A stretch of 64,000 nucleotides of DNA from Caldimonas tepidiphila (GCF_003569765.1 NZ_QXMG01000001.1:1-64000), one strand, 5' to 3'. Positions 32,699 through 44,876 are shown, numbered from the stretch's first letter. A program made the numbers and translations. Notes: generated from the letters alone by a model not told the origin.

Positions 32699-33848
32699 GC
32701 GGCTCGACTGCCGGCGGCGCAGGCACCCTGCCCGCCCGTTTCCTGCCGCCGCGGCCCGCCTCGCTGGCCCGCGCCACCGCCCACAGCAGCGGAAAGCCCA
32801 GCGCCAGCAGCAGCGCGTCGGCCATCCAGCCGTGGTGCCACACCTTGCCCACCGTCGCCAGCGCCGCCACCACCAGCACCACATGCGCGCAGAACACCGG
32901 CAGCGCGGCGCGGCCCAGGGTCTCCAGCACCGGCAGGCGCAGCCAGGGCGCCGCAGCCGACACGCGCGGGCCGTAGTGCAGCGCGAGCACCAGCAGCGCC
33001 GCGAGGTTCAGCAGGCGCAGCGGCCCGAGCGTCCACTTCGAGAACAGCAGGTTCAGCCCCGCCTGGCCCGGGAAGGGTTCCTGCCCGAGCGCATGGCGCC
33101 ATGCGAGCCCGACCGTCGCGACCAGCAGCGCCGCGAGCACGACCGGGCGGGGGAAGGACCGCGGCACGAGGGCAGGCTGCACGACGCCGCGCGCTCCGAG
33201 CCACAGCCCGAGCACCCACAGCCCCTGCCACGCGAGCGGCGAGAACGGCCCGCTGGCGCGGTGCGGGACCGGCAGCCCGAGGCCCTGCACCAGCAGCGCG
33301 TGCAGCGCGGCGCCGAGGCCGAACTGGGCCAGCAGCCACAGCCCGGCGCTCGCGGTGAGCACGCCGGCCCAGCCCTCGCGCAGCGCGAACGACAGCAGCG
33401 GCGCGCTCGCCAGCATGAACAGCACGTACAGCGGCAGGATGTCGAGCAGCGGCGGCTGGTAGAGCAGCGCGAGCCCCGCCGGCAGCGCGATCGCCGGCTC
33501 CTCCAGGAACCAGGCCGCCAGGTGCACGAGCTCGACGTGGAAGCGCCGCCCCTCCATCAGCAGCGCCGCCGCGAACAACCCGAGCAGCAGCGCGACGTGG
33601 CAGGCATAGAGCACCGCGGCGCGGTGCAGGAAGGCCCGGCGCATCGCCGGCAGGCCGTCGCGCTGCGCGCGGCGCACGTAGACCCGGCCCGTCATCCAGG
33701 CCGACAGCAGCACGAAGCCCTCCGCCGCCGAGACATGGCCGAAGGGCTGGCCTACCGCATCGGCGAGATGCGTCGGCAGGTGGGTGAGCGCCATCAGCAC
33801 GAGCATCAGCCCGCGCAGCACGTCGAGTTCCCAGCGCCTGTTGTCCAT
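32676..33848 (-). CDS. OpgC-domain membrane acyltransferase
   Basis: A 390-residue polytopic membrane protein with about ten helices. The N-terminal RRWELDVLRGLMLVLMALTHLPT is the signature of the OpgC family, membrane proteins that succinylate or acylate osmoregulated periplasmic glucans. The distinctive region GHVSAAEGFVLLSAWMTGRVY near residue 38-58 also fits. No opgG/opgH genes are present in the window, so its acceptor could be another glycan. It is downstream of the AauR-like regulator on the same strand, but a 141-base gap with a hairpin separates them. Its 3' end overlaps the convergent SGNH hydrolase gene. Confidence 0.8.
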   Translation of the reverse strand: MDNRRWELDVLRGLMLVLMALTHLPTHLADAVGQPFGHVSAAEGFVLLSAWMTGRVYVRRAQRDGLPAMRRAFLHRAAVLYACHVALLLGLFAAALLMEGRRFHVELVHLAAWFLEEPAIALPAGLALLYQPPLLDILPLYVLFMLASAPLLSFALREGWAGVLTASAGLWLLAQFGLGAALHALLVQGLGLPVPHRASGPFSPLAWQGLWVLGLWLGARGVVQPALVPRSFPRPVVLAALLVATVGLAWRHALGQEPFPGQAGLNLLFSKWTLGPLRLLNLAALLVLALHYGPRVSAAAPWLRLPVLETLGRAALPVFCAHVVLVVAALATVGKVWHHGWMADALLLALGFPLLWAVARASEAGRGGRKRAGRVPAPPAVEPLRAGAPR

Positions 33849-33912
33849 GCCCCGCTTGTACTGCCGGGACTTAACGCTACTGAGGGCATGTGTGCGGGGA
33901 CGTAACTGTTCG

Positions 33913-33960
33913 TTCCGCAGACGCTACGGCACGTTTCCGGTATCACGCCCCGTAGCGGAA
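33913..33960. repeat. Hairpin-forming inverted repeat downstream of regulator gene
   Basis: Arms GCTACGG (33923-33929) and CCGTAGC (33950-33956) give a 7-base stem, extended by TTCC/GGAA on the outside after a small bulge. It lies between the aauR-like stop and the OpgC-like start on the same strand, so it may end the glutamate operon or lie in the OpgC leader. Confidence 0.45.
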
Positions 33961-33989
33961 AGCGCCAAGCTGGTGCGGAAACGGGAGCG

Positions 33990-35335
<1,346 letters not shown>

Positions 35336-35339
<4 letters not shown>

Positions 35340-37273
35340 GATGCTTCGGGATTGTCGGGGGCGGCGGGCAGCCGCACCGTCAGGCGCGCGCCGCCCTCGG
35401 CACGGTTGGCGGCCTCGAGCTCGCCGCGGAAGTCGCGCACGATGTCGCGCGAGATCACGAGGCCGAGGCCGAGGCCCGCCCCGGCCGCCTTGGTGGTGAA
35501 GAAGGGCTCGAACAGGCGCGCGAGCGTCTGCTCCGAGAAGCCGCTGCCGCTGTCGAGCACGTCGATGCGCACGCGCGGCGCGGCGGCGGCCCCGTCGCCG
35601 TCCGCCGCGGGCTCGAGGTCCGCGCGCAGCGTCAGCACCTTGGCCGGCGCGTCGCGCATCGCGTCGAGCGCGTTGCCGATCAGGTTGATCAGCACCTGCT
35701 GCAGCCGGTTCGGGTCGCACCAGGCGAAGACGCGGCCGGCCTCGCAGCCGTTGCGCAGCTCGACCCGCTCCTTGCGCAGCCGCTGCTCGAACAGGAACAG
35801 CGCGCTCGCGGCGGCGTGCGCGACATCGCAGCGCACCGGGGTGGCCTGCGACTTGCGGGCGAAGGCCTTGAGCGGCTGGATGATGCCGCCCATCTGGTCG
35901 ACGAGCCGCGCGACGATGCCGAGGTTGCCCGCCACGGCCTTCAGCTCGCCGCGGCGCAGGAACTCCTCGGCGTTGCCCGACAGCGTGCGGATCGCGCCGA
36001 GCGGCTGCGTCAGCTCGTGCGTGATGCCGGTGGCGAGCTGCCCGAGCACCGCGAGCTTGGCGGCCTGCACCAGCTCGTCCTGCGCCGCGCGCAGCGTCTG
36101 CTCGGCCTGCTCGCGCTCGGCCACCTCGCGGCGCAGCCGCGCGTTGGTCTCGCTGAGCGCGCGGGTGCGGCGCGCCACCTTCTGCTCCAGCCCCGCGTTG
36201 GCCTGCTCCAGCATGCGCTGCGCCTCCAGCCGCTGGCGCACGATGCTGCGCCGCTGCGCGAGGAAGAGCGCGAGCAGCAGCAGGAAGCCCGCGGCCAGCC
36301 CGGACAGCATGCCGTGCGCGAGCGCCTGGTTGCGCACGCCGCGCAGGTCAGTGAAGGTCAGCAGCCGCCAGTCCATGCCGTCGAGCGTGCGGCCGAGCAG
36401 CAGCATGTCGTGGCGCTGCAGCCGCTCGCGCGGCGGCACGCCGCCGCGCATCACGCCCTCGATCACCTGGCTGTCCTCGTCGACGTGCAGCTGCACCGGC
36501 AGCGGGAAGGGCGGGATGCGCAGCCCGTTGTAGAGCCGGTTGAGCTGCAGGTCGACGCGCCGCTCCACCGGCAGCTCGGCCAGCGCCGTGTAGCGCCACT
36601 GCGGCTCCGACGACAGGATCACCACCTGGTTGAGGTCGGCGAGCAGCGCCGGCGCGCCGAGCATCGCCCAGGCTTGGTCGACCGGCTGCAGCCCGATCTT
36701 GATCGCCGCGACGCCGATCACGCGCGCGCCGTCGCGGATCGGGTGCGAGACGAAGTAGCCGGGCTCGCCGTGGCGCACGCCGATCGCGAAGTGGCGCCCG
36801 ACCCGCCCGGAGAGCGCGTCGAGGAAATAGGGCCGGAAGGACAGGTCCTCGCCGACGAGGCTGTCGTCGCCCTGGTCGGCGTTGCTCGACGCGAGCACCA
36901 CGCCGCGCTCGTTGAGCACGAACACCGAGATGCTGCCGAGGTGGGCGTTGAGGCGGCGCAGGTAGGTGTTGGCCTCCTGCACGCGCTGCGGCCGGCGCGG
37001 GTCGCGCAGCAACGCCTGGATGTCCTGGTTGAGCTGCACCGTGGCCGGCACGTGCTCGAGCCGCTTGACGATGCCCTCGACCGCGGCGGCGAACAGGTCG
37101 AGCCGGTAATTGGCCTCGACGCGCAGCGCCGCGGTGGCCTGACGCTCGCTGAACAGGTAGCCGAGCGAGCCGCAGGCCGCCACCACGGCCAGCGCCGCGA
37201 GGCCGAGCGCGAGCCGCCGCACGAGCGGCTGCGGGCGCGACGGGGACGCGGCGGGGGTCGGGAGCGGGGCCAT
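35336..37273 (-). CDS. aauS: Sensor histidine kinase (AauS/DctB-like)
   Basis: About 645 residues: a membrane helix near 20-40, a large periplasmic double-Cache-type sensor (about 45-330), a second helix around 340, a coiled coil (EQKVARRTRALSETNARLRREVAEREQAE) and HisKA/HATPase domains. The phosphoacceptor His sits in TGITHELTQPLGAIRTL near residue 419; the ATP-binding N-box and GLGLGLVIS G-box follow. DctB-type kinases sense C4-dicarboxylates; AauS senses acidic amino acids. Upstream glt genes and asparaginase favour the latter. The start is uncertain: ATG at 37273 has a weak SD, and the frame is open further upstream. It stops inside the regulator start. Confidence 0.82.
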
Positions 37274-37341
37274 GCCGGATTCTGCCGCCGCCCCGCCGGG
37301 CGGCGCCGCGTCCGTCGGCGACAGCGGCAGCGCCGGCGTGC

Positions 37342-38076
<735 letters not shown>

Positions 38077-38089
38077 GGCGTGTGCGTCC

Positions 38090-38755
38090 TCAGCGGACGA
38101 TGGCGATCCTGGCCTGCAGGCGCTTGACCAGCAGGGACAGGCTGAAACAGATGACGAAGTAGAGCACCGCGGCGACGAGGTAGGTCTCGACCGGGCGGCC
38201 GAAGTTCTTGCCCGCGACCTCGAAGCCCTTGAGCAGGTCGTAGGCGCCGATCGCGTAGACGAGCGAGGTGTCCTGGAACAGGATGATGGTCTGCGTCAGC
38301 AGCAGTGGCAGCATGTTGCGGAAGGCCTGCGGCAGCACGACGAGCTGCATGCTCTGGCGGTAGCTCATGCCCATGGCCTGGCTGGCCTGCACCTGGCCGC
38401 GCGGCACGCTCTGGATGCCCGCGCGCATGATCTCCGAGTAGTAGGCGGCCTCGAAGAGCGTGAAGGTGATGATGGCCGAGAGCTCCGTGCCCATCGAGCG
38501 GCCGAGCAGCAGCGGCACGAGCAGGAAGAACCACAGGATCACCATCACGAGCGGGACCGATCGCATCGTGTTGACGTAGGCGGCGGCCGGCAGCGCGAGC
38601 CAGGGCTTGCCTGAGAGGCGCATCAGCGCGAGCACGGTGCCGAGCACGATGCCGCCCGCCATCGCCACCAGCGTGAGCTGGATCGAGAACAGGAAGCCGC
38701 GCGAGACGTAGTCCACCAGCACGGGGCCGGTGAGGAAGGAGAAGTCGAGATTCAT
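38090..38755 (-). CDS. gltK: Glutamate/aspartate ABC importer permease
   Basis: A 221-residue permease with five or so helices and the importer coupling motif [43 protein letters not shown] (about residues 108-150). The short leader [17 protein letters not shown] and the [19 protein letters not shown] segment match GltK. It pairs with GltJ, encoded ten bases upstream, to form the channel. The gap to gltL is 13 bases. Orthology is supported by order I-J-K-L. Confidence 0.93.
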   Translation of the reverse strand: MNLDFSFLTGPVLVDYVSRGFLFSIQLTLVAMAGGIVLGTVLALMRLSGKPWLALPAAAYVNTMRSVPLVMVILWFFLLVPLLLGRSMGTELSAIITFTLFEAAYYSEIMRAGIQSVPRGQVQASQAMGMSYRQSMQLVVLPQAFRNMLPLLLTQTIILFQDTSLVYAIGAYDLLKGFEVAGKNFGRPVETYLVAAVLYFVICFSLSLLVKRLQARIAIVR

Positions 38756-38765
38756 GGGTCGAGCC

Positions 38766-39515
38766 TCATTTCACAGCGCCGCCGAGCGCCATGCCCGGCA
38801 CGCGCAGGCGGTGCTCCAGGAAGCTGGCCACGCGGTTGACCACCAGCGCCGACAGGAAGTAGAGCGCCGTCACCGCGAGGTAGATCTCGACGCCGCGCGA
38901 GGTCTCCTCCTGCGCCTGCATCGCGAACATCGTCAGCTCCGCGATGCTCACCGCGAAGGCGACCGCGGAGTTCTTGATGATGTTCATCGACTCGCTCGTC
39001 AGCGGCGGCACGACGATGCGCAGCGCCATCGGCAGCAGCACGTGGCGGTAGGTCTGCGGCAGCGTCAGGCCCATCGCGAGGCCGGCCATGCGCTGGCCGC
39101 GCGGCAGCGTCTGGATGCCGGCCCTCACCTGCTCGGACACGCGCGCCGACGTGAAGAAGCCCAGGGCGAACACCACCAGCACGAAGCTGGAGAGGCCCTG
39201 CAGCGCGGGGAAGAGCTGCGGCAGCACGTGGTACCACAGGAAGATCTGCACCAGCAGCGGAATGTTGCGGAAGAGCTCCGTCCAGGCGTTGCCGAACAGC
39301 ACCCAGCCCTTGGAGGGCAGCGTGCGCGCGATGCCCACGAGCGTGCCGAGCGCGAGCGCCACGAGCAGCGCCAGCGCCGACACCGACAGCGTCCAGCCCC
39401 AGGCCGACATCAGCCAGTCGAGGTAGGTGATGTCGCCGTCCAGGCCGAAGCAGCCGGCGACCACCTCGCCCTCGAGCGTGCTCTTGCAGAAGACTTGCCA
39501 ATCCCAGTTCGCCAA
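38766..39515 (-). CDS. gltJ: Glutamate/aspartate ABC importer permease
   Basis: A 249-residue permease. The N-terminal MANWDWQVFCKST and the GDITYLDWLMSAWGWTLSVSALAL segment are characteristic of GltJ, and the coupling loop ARVSEQVRAGIQTLPRGQRMAGLAMGLTLPQTYRHVLLPMALR is present. It lies 116 bases downstream of gltI, and that gap contains three GC hairpins, so receptor and membrane genes are probably expressed at different levels. It forms a heterodimeric channel with GltK. Confidence 0.93.
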   Translation of the reverse strand: MANWDWQVFCKSTLEGEVVAGCFGLDGDITYLDWLMSAWGWTLSVSALALLVALALGTLVGIARTLPSKGWVLFGNAWTELFRNIPLLVQIFLWYHVLPQLFPALQGLSSFVLVVFALGFFTSARVSEQVRAGIQTLPRGQRMAGLAMGLTLPQTYRHVLLPMALRIVVPPLTSESMNIIKNSAVAFAVSIAELTMFAMQAQEETSRGVEIYLAVTALYFLSALVVNRVASFLEHRLRVPGMALGGAVK

Positions 39516-39560
39516 GTCCCGTCTCCTAAAGAATCACGGCCGCACGGCGGCAGGCCGGCG

Positions 39561-39626
39561 GCGCGGAAAAACCGCGCGGCGCCCGTGGCGCCGCGCTCCG
39601 GCAGGGCCGCCCGCGGGCGGCCCTGC
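39561..39626 (-). repeat. Three tandem GC hairpins between gltI and gltJ
   Basis: In transcription order there is a 26-base perfect palindrome (39601-39626, arms GCAGGGCCGCC and its complement), then GGCGCC-N3-GGCGCC (39578-39592), then GCGCGG-TTTTT-CCGCGC (39561-39577). They lie just after the receptor stop. Such stacked stems typically block 3' exonucleases and partly terminate transcription, raising receptor over permease expression. The last one has its T-run in the loop, so it is not a standard intrinsic terminator. Confidence 0.65.
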
Positions 39627-39631
39627 GACGA

Positions 39632-40528
39632 TCACTTCGCGTAGGCCTCGGCCGGGCGGTCGTTCGGCTGCGCCCAGGCGGCGCGGGTGGCGTCGTTCGG
39701 CGGCAGGCCGACGCGGGCGTTGGCCGGCGGGATCGGCTGCTCGAACCACTTGTTCCAGATCTTCGCGACCTCGCCGGACTTCATCATCGCGACGAGGCTG
39801 TCGTCCACGGCCTTCTTGAAGGCGGGGTCGTCGCGGCGCAGCATGATGCCGATCGGCTCGACCGACAGCACCTCGCCGACGATCCTGAAATCGGCCGGGT
39901 TCTTGGCGCGGGCGATGTTGCCCGCGAGGATCGAGCCGTCCATCACGAAGGCGTCGGCGCGCCCGGACTCGAGCAGCAGGAAGCTGTCGGCGTGGTCCTT
40001 GCCGAAGATCTCGTCGAAGTTCACGCCGCCGGCGCGCTCGTGGCGGCGCAGCAGCTGCACCGAGGTCGTGCCGGTGGTGGTGGCGACCTTCTTGCCGTTG
40101 AGCTGGGCGATCGACGTGATGCCGGAATTGGCCTTCACCGCGATGCGCACCTCCTCGACGAAGGTGGTGACCGCGAAGGCCACGTCCTTCTGGCGCGTGG
40201 CGTTGTTGGTGGTCGAGCCGCACTCGATGTCCACCGTGCCGTTCTGCACCAGCGGGATGCGGTTCTGCGAGGTCACCGGCTGGTACTTCACGTTCAGCGA
40301 GGCGAGGCCGAGCTGGCGCTGCACGTCGGCGAGCACGCGCTCGCACAGCTCGACGTGGTAGCCCACGAACTTGCCGTTGCCCAGCGTGTAGGACAGCGCG
40401 CCGGACGATTCGCGCACGCCCATCGTCACGCTGCCGCTGTCCTTGATCTTCTTGAGCGTGTCGGCCTGCGCCGCCGTCGTGCCGAGCGCCATCAGCGCGG
40501 CCATCAGCCACATCGACTTCTTGTTCAT
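39632..40528 (-). CDS. gltI: Glutamate/aspartate-binding periplasmic receptor
   Basis: A 298-residue receptor with a signal peptide (MNKKSMWLMAALMALGTTAAQA). The mature protein shows SGSVTMGVRESSGALSYTLGNGKFVGYHVELCERV, PVTSQNRIPLVQNGTVDIECGSTTNN and GTTSVQLLRRHE, standard for GltI-type family 3 receptors. It binds acidic amino acids for GltJKL, encoded next. A second receptor (41763-42659) with the same NRIPLVQNGTVD-ECGSTT core is encoded upstream in the operon, so substrate range may be widened. It lies 47 bases after the asparaginase gene. Confidence 0.93.
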   Translation of the reverse strand: MNKKSMWLMAALMALGTTAAQADTLKKIKDSGSVTMGVRESSGALSYTLGNGKFVGYHVELCERVLADVQRQLGLASLNVKYQPVTSQNRIPLVQNGTVDIECGSTTNNATRQKDVAFAVTTFVEEVRIAVKANSGITSIAQLNGKKVATTTGTTSVQLLRRHERAGGVNFDEIFGKDHADSFLLLESGRADAFVMDGSILAGNIARAKNPADFRIVGEVLSVEPIGIMLRRDDPAFKKAVDDSLVAMMKSGEVAKIWNKWFEQPIPPANARVGLPPNDATRAAWAQPNDRPAEAYAK

Positions 40529-40575
40529 GTCGTGTTCCTTGTGCGGAAAGGGAAAGGAAGGGAAAGAGGGAGAGC

Positions 40576-41748
<1,173 letters not shown>

Positions 41749-41762
41749 TCACGCGGCGCGCT

Positions 41763-42659
41763 TCATCCGAGCGGCCTGTCGTTGGGCTTGCGGTAGAGCT
41801 CGAGCAGCGCCTCGGAGGGCGGCCAGTTCAGGTTCAGGCCCTTCGGGGGGATCGGCCGCTGGAACCACTTCGCGTAGATCCTCTGCGCCTCGCCCGAGCG
41901 CATCAGGCGCTCGAGGCCGCGGTCCACCACCTGCTTGAAGGCCGTGTCGCCGCGGCGCATCATGCAGCCGTAGACCTCGGAGGACATCGGCGTGCCGACC
42001 ACCACCCAGTCCTCGGGTCGGCTCGCCTTGGCGCGCTCGCCGTAGAGCAGCGCGTCGTCCATCATGAAGGCCTGCGCGCGGCCGGCCTCGAGCAGCTTGA
42101 AGGACTCGCCGTGGTCGCGTGCCGTGACGATCTGCAGACGGCCGCCCTGCCGCTCGTCGAAGGTGCGCAGCAGCCGCTCGGAGGTGGTGCCGGCGGTCAC
42201 GACGACGGTCTTGCCGCCGAGGTCGGCGAAGTCGCGGATGCCGGAGTCGCGGCGCACCAGCAGCCGCGTGCCGACGACGAAGATCGAGGTCGAGAAGGCC
42301 ACCTGGCGGGCGCGCTCGGCGTTGTGCGTGGTCGAGCCGCACTCCAGGTCCACGGTGCCGTTCTGCACCAGCGGGATGCGGTTCTGCGCCGTCACCGGCA
42401 CGAGCCGGATGGTGAGCGCCGGCAGCTTCAACTCGGCCTTGACCGTGTCGAGCACGCGCAGCATCAGCTCGTGCGAGTAGCCCACCACCTGGTTCTTCTG
42501 GTCGTAGTAGGAGAAGGGCACCGACTGCTCGCGGTGGCCGAGATTGATCGTGCCGGTCTGCGCGATGCGATCGAGCGTGCCGATGTCCTGCGCGCAGGCG
42601 AGCGGCGCGGCCAGCAGGCCGAGGCCGGCCAGCAGCCACTCGCGGACACGGTTGATCAT
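41763..42659 (-). CDS. Second GltI-like amino acid receptor
   Basis: A 298-residue receptor with signal peptide MINRVREWLLAGLGLLAAPLACA. It shares the core PVTAQNRIPLVQNGTVDLECGSTTHN and the C-terminal WFQRPIPPKGLNLNWP with the downstream gltI product, but has different ligand-region residues (VGTRLLVRRDSGIRD, TPMSSEVYGCMMRRGD). It probably delivers a related amino acid or amide to GltJKL. ATG at 42659 has AGGAGAAG at good spacing. It is the first gene of the operon, 78 bases from a sigma-54 promoter. Paralog divergence suggests old duplication. Confidence 0.88.
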   Translation of the reverse strand: MINRVREWLLAGLGLLAAPLACAQDIGTLDRIAQTGTINLGHREQSVPFSYYDQKNQVVGYSHELMLRVLDTVKAELKLPALTIRLVPVTAQNRIPLVQNGTVDLECGSTTHNAERARQVAFSTSIFVVGTRLLVRRDSGIRDFADLGGKTVVVTAGTTSERLLRTFDERQGGRLQIVTARDHGESFKLLEAGRAQAFMMDDALLYGERAKASRPEDWVVVGTPMSSEVYGCMMRRGDTAFKQVVDRGLERLMRSGEAQRIYAKWFQRPIPPKGLNLNWPPSEALLELYRKPNDRPLG

Positions 42660-42736
42660 GGCGTCTTCTCCTGATGCGACGGGGGAGCTGCCCGGACCGC
42701 GCATCGAGGGGCGCCGGGCGGCAGGCTCCCCCCTAT

Positions 42737-42752
42737 TGCAGGGGGCGTGCCA
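42737..42752 (-). promoter_or_regulatory. Sigma-54 promoter of the acidic amino acid operon
   Basis: Reads TGGCACGCCCCCTGCA on the minus strand. GG and GC are separated by exactly ten bases, and the -24 element TGGCACG is a perfect consensus; the -12 element CTGCA differs from TTGCA by one base. It is 78 bases upstream of the first operon gene. The operon ends with a sigma-54 activator gene. Confidence 0.75.
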
Positions 42753-42826
42753 GGCATCCGCCTTGCCGGGGCCGCTCGCAAGTCCTTGATTCCACTCAAG
42801 CCCCCCGGCAGCGCCGGGCCGCAAGG

Positions 42827-42840
42827 GACGGAAAACCGAC
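42827..42840. promoter_or_regulatory. Candidate activator site 1, CGG-N4-CCG
   Basis: GACGG-AAAA-CCGAC, with core CGG-N4-CCG, about 75 bases upstream of the sigma-54 -24 element. AauR of Pseudomonas is reported to bind TTCGG-N4-CCGAA, which shares this core and spacing. Confidence 0.6.
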
Positions 42841-42857
42841 GCCCGCCGGCAGGGGAA

Positions 42858-42875
42858 CGGACGGATTTCCGTCCG
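42858..42875. promoter_or_regulatory. Candidate activator site 2, palindrome with CGG-N4-CCG core
   Basis: CGGACGGATTTCCGTCCG, an 18-base perfect palindrome. Its CGG-N4-CCG core lies 33 bases from that of site 1, about three helical turns, so both would face the same side of the DNA. Position is typical for enhancer binding by a sigma-54 activator. Confidence 0.65.
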
Positions 42876-42970
42876 CGGCCGGGATCCCGCGCGGGGGGAG
42901 CGCCGCGTGCCGGCGGCCCGATACACTGCGCGCTTCGCCGTATCCGGGGCCGGGCGCCCCCTGAAAAACG

Positions 42971-43801
42971 ATGGGCTGGCACGGTCACCTGCATCTCCAC
43001 TACCGCCGCGACGAGGCGCGCACCGTCGCGCGCCACCGCCACGACGGGCCGCTGCGCGTGCTCGCGAGCCTCTACCCCGAGGCGCCCGAGGTCTGCCACC
43101 AGGTGCTGGTGCACCCGCCCGGCGGCATCGTCGGCGGCGACCGGCTCGACATCGACGTGGCGCTCGACGCCGGCAGCCATGCGCTCGTCACGACGCCGGG
43201 CGCGACGCGCTTCTACCGCAGCGCCGGCAGCGACGCGCTGCAGCAGCTCGCGGCGCGCGTCGGCGACGGCGCGCGGCTCGAATGGCTGCCGCTCGAGAAC
43301 ATCGTCTACCGCGGCGCGCAGGCCGAGAACCGCATGCGCTTCGAGCTGGCGCCGGGCGGGGAGATGATCGGCTGGGACGTGCTCGCGCTCGGCCTGCCGG
43401 CCTCGGGCGAGGCCTTCGACCGCGGCCGCTTCGTGCAGCAGCTGGAGATCCCCGGGCGCTGGCTCGAGCGCGGCGTGATCGACGGGGCGGACGGCGCGCT
43501 GCTCGACTCGCCGCTCGGCTGGGCCGGGCACCGGGTGCTGGCGACGCTGTGGTTCGCGGCCGGCGGGCCGCTTGCGCGCGAGCGCCGCGACGCGCTGCTC
43601 GACACGGCGCGCGAGCTGGCGCAGGCGCACCCGCTCGCGGCGACGGCCGGCGTCACGGCGCCTCACGACGGCATCGTCGTGCTGCGCGCACTCGCGCCGC
43701 GCGTCGAGCCGGTGATGGAGTTGCTGACGCAGGTCTGGGCGCGCTGGCGCGAGACGGCCTGGCAGTTGCCGGCCTGCGCGCCGCGCGTGTGGCGCACCTG
43801 A
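42971..43801 (+). CDS. ureD: Urease accessory protein UreD
   Basis: A 276-residue UreD. Recognisable parts are the histidine-rich start (GWHGHLHLHYRR), RHRHDGPLRVLASLYPE, the CHQVLVHPPGGIVGGDRL signature near 42-60 and TPGATRFYRSAG. UreD is a scaffold for nickel insertion into urease with UreF, UreG and UreE. In most genomes it starts the ureDABC operon, but here it is followed by a convergent gene and none of ureABCEFG is in the window. It may be the end piece of a split urease locus or a retained orphan. Its stop is near a strong hairpin. Confidence 0.92.
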   Translation: MGWHGHLHLHYRRDEARTVARHRHDGPLRVLASLYPEAPEVCHQVLVHPPGGIVGGDRLDIDVALDAGSHALVTTPGATRFYRSAGSDALQQLAARVGDGARLEWLPLENIVYRGAQAENRMRFELAPGGEMIGWDVLALGLPASGEAFDRGRFVQQLEIPGRWLERGVIDGADGALLDSPLGWAGHRVLATLWFAAGGPLARERRDALLDTARELAQAHPLAATAGVTAPHDGIVVLRALAPRVEPVMELLTQVWARWRETAWQLPACAPRVWRT

Positions 43802-43809
43802 GAACGCAC

Positions 43810-43853
43810 CGGGGGCGGGCGCCCCGCGCATCGCGCGGGCCGCACCGCCCCCG
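43810..43853. terminator. Bidirectional hairpin between ureD and the Bug receptor gene
   Basis: Outer stem CGGGGGCGG/CCGCCCCCG (9 base pairs) encloses a second stem CCCGCGC-ATC-GCGCGGG. It starts nine bases after the ureD stop and ends 36 bases before the convergent receptor stop, an ideal place for shared termination. Confidence 0.65.
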
Positions 43854-43889
43854 TCAGTCAGATCCGGCGTCGCGACGCCGGCGCCCTGC

Positions 43890-44876
43890 TCACTCCGGCG
43901 TGATGCCAGCGGACTTGACTGCCTTGGCCCACTTCAGCGTCTCCTTGGCCGCGAACAGCCCCAGCTCGTCCGGCGAGCCGGTGCCGAGCTCGAAGCCGGA
44001 AGGCGCGAGCTTCTCGCGTGCCGCGGGTTCGGCCAGCGCGCGCTGCACGCTGCGGTTGAGGCGCTGGATGATCTCGGGCGGCGTGCCGGCAGGCGCGTAG
44101 AGCGCGAACCAGGCGGTCATCTCGAAGCCCGGCACGACGGTGGACATCGGCGGCACGCCCGGCAGCATCGGGTGCTCGCGCGACGAGGTCACTGCCAGCG
44201 CCTTGAGCTTGCCGGCCTTCACCTGCGGCACCGCGTTCGCGGTGTCGGCGAAGACCAGCTGGATCGTGTTGCCGATCGTGTCCATGATCGCCGGCGGCAC
44301 GCCCTTGTAGGGCACGTGCACCATGTCGAGCTTGTTGGCCGAGACCAGCGCGTGGCCCGGGATCAGGCTGCCGCTCGAGCCCGAGCCCCAGGAGTACTTG
44401 CCGGGGTTCTTCTGGATGAGCGCGACCAGCTCCTGCGGCTTCGCCGCCGGCAGCTGCGGGTTCACGAGCATCACGAAGGGAATCTGCGCCAGGCGCGAGA
44501 CCGGTGCGAAGTCCTTGATCGGATCGTAGGGCAGGCGCCGGTACAGGGAGGCGTTGGCGGCGTGCGTGGTGCTCGTGGCCACCAGCAGCGTGTAGCCGTC
44601 GGGCGCGGCCTTGGCGGCGGCGGCGGTGCCGATCGAGCCGTTGGCGCCCGCCTTGTTGTCGATCACGAAGGGCTGCTTCAGCTCCTTCTGCAACTGCTCG
44701 CCGAGCACGCGCGCGAGCTGGTCGGTCGCGCTGCCCGCCGGGAAGGGCACGACCAGCGTCACGCTCTTCTGCGGCCAGGCCTCGCCGGCCGGTGCGGCGC
44801 CGACGGCGCTCATCGCGCCGCCGAGCAGCGCGGGAAGAAGGAGTCGCGCGAAGCGGCGCAGCGGGTTCGGGGTCAA
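43890..44876 (-). CDS. Bug-family (TctC-like) tripartite tricarboxylate receptor
   Basis: A 328-residue periplasmic receptor: signal peptide in the first 28 residues, then WPQKSVTLVVPFPAGSATDQLARVLGEQL, IDNKAGANGSIGTAAAAKAAPDGYTLL and GGVPPMSTVVPGFEMTAW-like regions (PGVPPMSTVVPGFE), all typical of Bug proteins. These receptors are greatly expanded in Betaproteobacteria and bind carboxylates or other small molecules; most lack an adjacent TctAB, as here. Translation seems to start with TTG (44876), seven bases after AGGAG; no in-frame ATG fits. Ligand unknown. Confidence 0.88.
   Translation of the reverse strand: MTPNPLRRFARLLLPALLGGAMSAVGAAPAGEAWPQKSVTLVVPFPAGSATDQLARVLGEQLQKELKQPFVIDNKAGANGSIGTAAAAKAAPDGYTLLVATSTTHAANASLYRRLPYDPIKDFAPVSRLAQIPFVMLVNPQLPAAKPQELVALIQKNPGKYSWGSGSSGSLIPGHALVSANKLDMVHVPYKGVPPAIMDTIGNTIQLVFADTANAVPQVKAGKLKALAVTSSREHPMLPGVPPMSTVVPGFEMTAWFALYAPAGTPPEIIQRLNRSVQRALAEPAAREKLAPSGFELGTGSPDELGLFAAKETLKWAKAVKSAGITPE

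Noticed and set aside
42975-42991. Apparent sigma-54 element TGGCAC...CTGC on the plus strand at the ureD start
   Set aside because: Spacing between GG and GC is 11, not 10, and it lies inside the ureD coding region.
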